Below are positions 13,897 to 16,141 of a stretch of DNA of 16,141 nt, in pieces. The stretch lies in contig CADADE010000042.1 of the NCBI GenBank assembly GCA_902786615.1, forward strand, positions 1 to 16,141. Reading direction: 5' to 3'. The DNA is from Oscillospiraceae bacterium (GTDB lineage Bacteria; Bacillota_A; Clostridia; Oscillospirales; Oscillospiraceae). Numbering within the stretch: the first letter of the stretch is position 1; the number at the start of each line of letters is the position of its first letter. The notes beneath the pieces were generated by a model. The model searched no databases. It was given only the letters and a program-made list of their open reading frames with translations, and had not been told where the DNA came from. The translations under genes were made by a program, and so were the position numbers.

Positions 13897-14018
13897 TGAC
13901 TGCGGCTCATTTGTGGCAAAGTGACACGGCAGCTGGGAGAAAGGAGGCAAAATGCCCGAGTAATCAGGCACTCCCGCAACTGCAAGCATCATTCTACCAC
14001 GAAAGGAGCTACTTAAAA

Positions 14019-14369
14019 ATGAAAATCTCATATTCTCAGTGTGGAGATTATCTTATTCCTGATCTTGTTCTCCCCAAAGAAGAACAGCAACCCATCGGCA
14101 AGTATGGCCGCTTACGAAAGCGCTATCTTCAAGAGAACCGTCCTGTCTTGTATTCTAACCTGATTCTGTCCTGTAAACTATTTCAGCACCTGTCAGAGAT
14201 TGATCATGCCTGTGTTAATCACATGGATCTGCTTACCCGACAGATGGCTGACAGGGAAGGCGTGACCGAAGCGCTCAAAGCCGTCGATCAATTTGAATGG
14301 GTCAGGCGCATGAACAGCATCCATAACCGTGCCGAAGAGATCGTCATGAACGAGCTTGTCTACGACTGA
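14019..14369 (+). CDS. tnpV: TnpV family transposon-encoded protein
   Basis: 116 residues from ATG at 14019, with GAAAGGAG 10 nt upstream; the longer open frame from 13911 lacks a ribosome site. The order of conserved blocks is that of TnpV (PF14198): QCGDYLIPDLVLP, IGKYGRLRKRYLQENRPVLY, then ILSCKLFQHLSEID, LLTRQMADREGVTEALKA and FEWVRRMNSIHNRAEEIVMN, ending NELVYD. The family is a transposon passenger of unknown biochemical role. The DUF6809 gene follows after 15 nt in the same operon. Confidence 0.88.
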   Translation: MKISYSQCGDYLIPDLVLPKEEQQPIGKYGRLRKRYLQENRPVLYSNLILSCKLFQHLSEIDHACVNHMDLLTRQMADREGVTEALKAVDQFEWVRRMNSIHNRAEEIVMNELVYD

Positions 14370-14384
14370 GGGGAGGACATCGGA

Positions 14385-14666
14385 ATGCAAGTTTTGGAAG
14401 ACCTTTACTTGGGAGATATTCATCCCAGTGAGCGAAGCTTCAAGAAAGGCAGCCAATATTCCATGGTGTTAAACGAAGTCGTAAAGGCTGGAGATTCTCT
14501 GCTTGACACCCTGACCGAGAAGCAAAAAGAACAGTTTGAAGCCTACATGACAGCCCAGCGGGAGGTCAACGTGCTTACAGACTGCGAGACTTTCTGCTAT
14601 GCCTTCAAGTTAGGGGCAAGGATCATGCTGGACGTGCTGACCGAGGGAGAAATGAAAGAAATCTGA
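14385..14666 (+). CDS. DUF6809 family protein
   Basis: 93 residues; GGGGAGGA lies about 8 nt before ATG 14385. The N-terminal VLEDLYLGDIHPSERSFKKG, central Gln/Lys-rich helices (LTEKQKEQFEAYMTAQREVN) and TDCETFCYAFKLGARIMLDVL match the small all-helical DUF6809 proteins common in Clostridia mobile elements next to tnpV. Function unknown; soluble, no signal. It ends 10 nt before a strong terminator. Confidence 0.8.
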   Translation: MQVLEDLYLGDIHPSERSFKKGSQYSMVLNEVVKAGDSLLDTLTEKQKEQFEAYMTAQREVNVLTDCETFCYAFKLGARIMLDVLTEGEMKEI

Positions 14667-14676
14667 GCTATTTCTG

Positions 14677-14718
14677 AACACAAGGGCAGGAGCCACGGCC
14701 CCTGCCCTTGTGTTACAG
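14677..14718. terminator. Terminator between the DUF6809 gene and the flavin oxidoreductase gene
   Basis: 14-bp perfect stem AACACAAGGGCAGG (14677-14690) / CCTGCCCTTGTGTT (14701-14714), plus GCC/GGC inside, then ACAGTTTTT. It can serve both converging genes. Confidence 0.85.
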
Positions 14719-14728
14719 TTTTTCGTAT

Positions 14729-16141
14729 TTAATCTAAGTATCTGGAAACAGCGTACCCGCTGTGGATGGCGGACTGGATTGTCTTCGGCTCATCGCAGCC
14801 GGCTGCATAGACCTCGAATCCAGCGGCTTTGAGCTCGTCAAACAGTTCCATGTTGGGAACCATATCCCAGCACTCGATCACAGTATCGCAGGGGATCACA
14901 TGCTTTAAACCGGAGGCATTGAGCGTGATCGTGACGGAATCGTCGGTGACACTATCAACCGTGGCATTATTCCAAACCTTCACGCCGTGCGCATAAAGGT
15001 GGGCAATAGGTCTTTACCCAGGGGGATTGACCATCCGCGACGAACTCCGCGCCCTTTTCCTGCACGAGCTGGACGTTCTTGCCTTGGGCGATCAGATACT
15101 GGGCGAGGTCGGTCGCCTGCAGGGCAGCACCGAGAATGACAATGTTGTCCCCGAGCTTTGCACCCATAAAGCTATCCATGCCGATGACATTTGCGCCGTC
15201 AAAACGGCTCTCCCGCTTGCCACCGACCGCGACGATCACGGCATCGGGATTCTGCTCCTTGATGAAGTCCAGATCCACCGTAGTGCCGGTGACGACCTCA
15301 ACGCCCTTGAGTTCCTGCTGGCGGATGAGATATTTTCTGAGATCTTCCAGTCTTTCATGCGGGCCCTTGATGGCGTTGGCAAAGAGCAGCATGCCGCCCA
15401 TATAACCGTTCTTTTCGTAGAGCGTCACCTTATGGCCGCGCTCTGCCGCGATGCGGGCGGCCTCCATACCGGCGGGGCCGCCGCCGATGACCATGACCTT
15501 TTTCGGATTGGCAGCCGGGGTCAGGTCGTAGCCCTCGACAAAGCCGCCCTCCACATAGGCGTACTGGGTGGTTGCGTTGACACGGCACTTCTCGTTATCG
15601 CTCTTGAGTGCGGCCGGAGCTTTGTTGTGGCAGTGGAAGCAACGTGTGCAGGGGGCAACCTCATCGCGGCGTCCTTCCTTGAGCTTGTTGGGCAGCTCGG
15701 GATCGACCGTCAGGGGGCGGTTCATGAACAGAAGATCCAAATCTCCGTTTGCAATGGCGTTGTTCATCATATCCGGCGCGGTGCGCGGGTCCATGTAGCT
15801 TGCGCAGCCGACCGGAACGTCCACGACTTTCTTGATCTCTCTGGCCATGGGGATAAAGGCGCCTGCGCCGGAATGTGCCCCGTCGTACAGACCCTGGAAA
15901 TGCTTGGTGAAATCAAACTGCGTGCCATAGCCGGTAGTGCCGTTGGCGTGGTAGGCACAGAAATTGGTGTCGGTCGCCCAGCAGTTCGGCTCCATACCGA
16001 TGGTGCCGACGCGCACCTGGATCAGATCGGCTCCGGCTTCCGCCAATGCCTTTGCCATGTTCTGTGCTTCTTCGATCAGGATATCGCCGTCGTTGTTGCC
16101 GAGTTCCTTATCATTTTCCTCCACGGCGTTCATGAGCACCA
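14729..16141 (-). pseudogene. NADH:flavin oxidoreductase (old-yellow-enzyme/FAD/4Fe-4S, BaiCD/FadH-like), 5' end outside window, frameshifted near C-terminus
   Basis: The gene enters from the right edge, so its N-terminus is missing. Visible: the end of the FMN-binding TIM barrel (VGCASYMDPRTAPDMMNNAI, then LLFMNRPLTVDPEL), a [4Fe-4S] motif C-x2-C-x2-C-x14-C (APCTRCFHCHNK...EKC, around 15585-15650), then the FAD/NAD domain (VMVIGGGPAGMEAARIAAER, then VTLYEKNGYMGG and AVIVAVGGKRESRF). Frame one stops at 14967 after an out-of-frame tail (CPPLCARREGLE). The natural continuation (LYAHGVKVWNNATVDSV to SAIHSGYAVSRYLD, stop at 14729) is in the next frame, so a +1 shift lies near 14998-15010. Family members reduce C=C bonds of enoyl-CoAs, bile acids or other electrophiles with NAD(P)H; the substrate here is unknown. 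It is broken, or the sequence has an error. Confidence 0.82.

Larger units (their letters stand above)
13651..14018. other. Gene-free gap rich in hairpins and repeats
   Basis: No gene is supported in about 370 nt. It holds a small hairpin (CTGCCA 13671-13676 / TGGCAG 13684-13689), a perfect 12-bp inverted repeat (13711-13746), a second copy of its left half (13836-13851) and a 10-bp inverted repeat (13853-13896). The TnpV leader follows. Confidence 0.6.
13853..14718 (+). mobile_element. Transposon remnant carrying tnpV and a DUF6809 gene
   Basis: TnpV and DUF6809 proteins usually travel inside Clostridia transposons and integrative elements. Here the pair stands alone between a hairpin and a terminator, with no recombinase, so it is a remnant or passenger cassette. 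The limits are my estimate. Confidence 0.45.

Overview
The window looks like part of a GC-rich, spore-forming, anaerobic gut Clostridia chromosome, most likely Oscillospiraceae-like. This placement is inferred from gene content, not from a marker gene. The pointers are a trimeric [FeFe] hydrogenase (HydABC), a SpoVT/AbrB-type regulator fragment, a TnpV/DUF6809 transposon remnant and an old-yellow-enzyme/FAD/4Fe-4S oxidoreductase.

Left part (1 to about 3,335): a visibly more A+T-rich accessory island. It holds a leftward STAND-type NTPase with an N-terminal nuclease-like domain, probably anti-phage defence, which runs off the window edge and carries a frameshift. Divergent from it is a DUF4160 / DUF2442-HTH pair, a probable toxin-antitoxin module, whose promoter has a perfect palindrome between its -35 and -10 boxes. 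After a strong terminator come two overlapping unknown ORFs that may be one frameshifted gene. The island ends in a gene-free stretch with a 16-bp tandem repeat, a hairpin and a duplicated scrap of an AbrB gene beside a truncated spoVT-like gene.

Centre (4,077 to 11,916): a secreted Ig-like/Tyr-repeat protein, then the leftward hydC-hydB-hydA operon for an NADH/ferredoxin-linked [FeFe] hydrogenase. Divergent from hydCBA is a rightward operon: a TM1266-family 'iron-only hydrogenase system regulator', then a NitT/TauT/NMT1-type ABC importer (binding protein, permease, ATPase). It has a good sigma-A promoter and a leader of about 150 nt. The leader ends in a perfect terminator hairpin, and an upstream segment can form an 8-bp antiterminator with it. 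This is riboswitch/attenuator architecture of a class I could not identify, and it is the most interesting signal in the window.

Right part (11,917 to 16,141): an SGNH hydrolase and a 5'-methylthioadenosine/S-adenosylhomocysteine nucleosidase that unusually has an export signal. Then comes a hairpin- and repeat-rich gap, a TnpV + DUF6809 transposon remnant, and a leftward flavin oxidoreductase that enters from the right edge and is frameshifted near its C-terminus. No rRNA, tRNA or CRISPR array was seen. Two clear frameshifts and one possible one lie near the flanks and may be decay or sequence errors.
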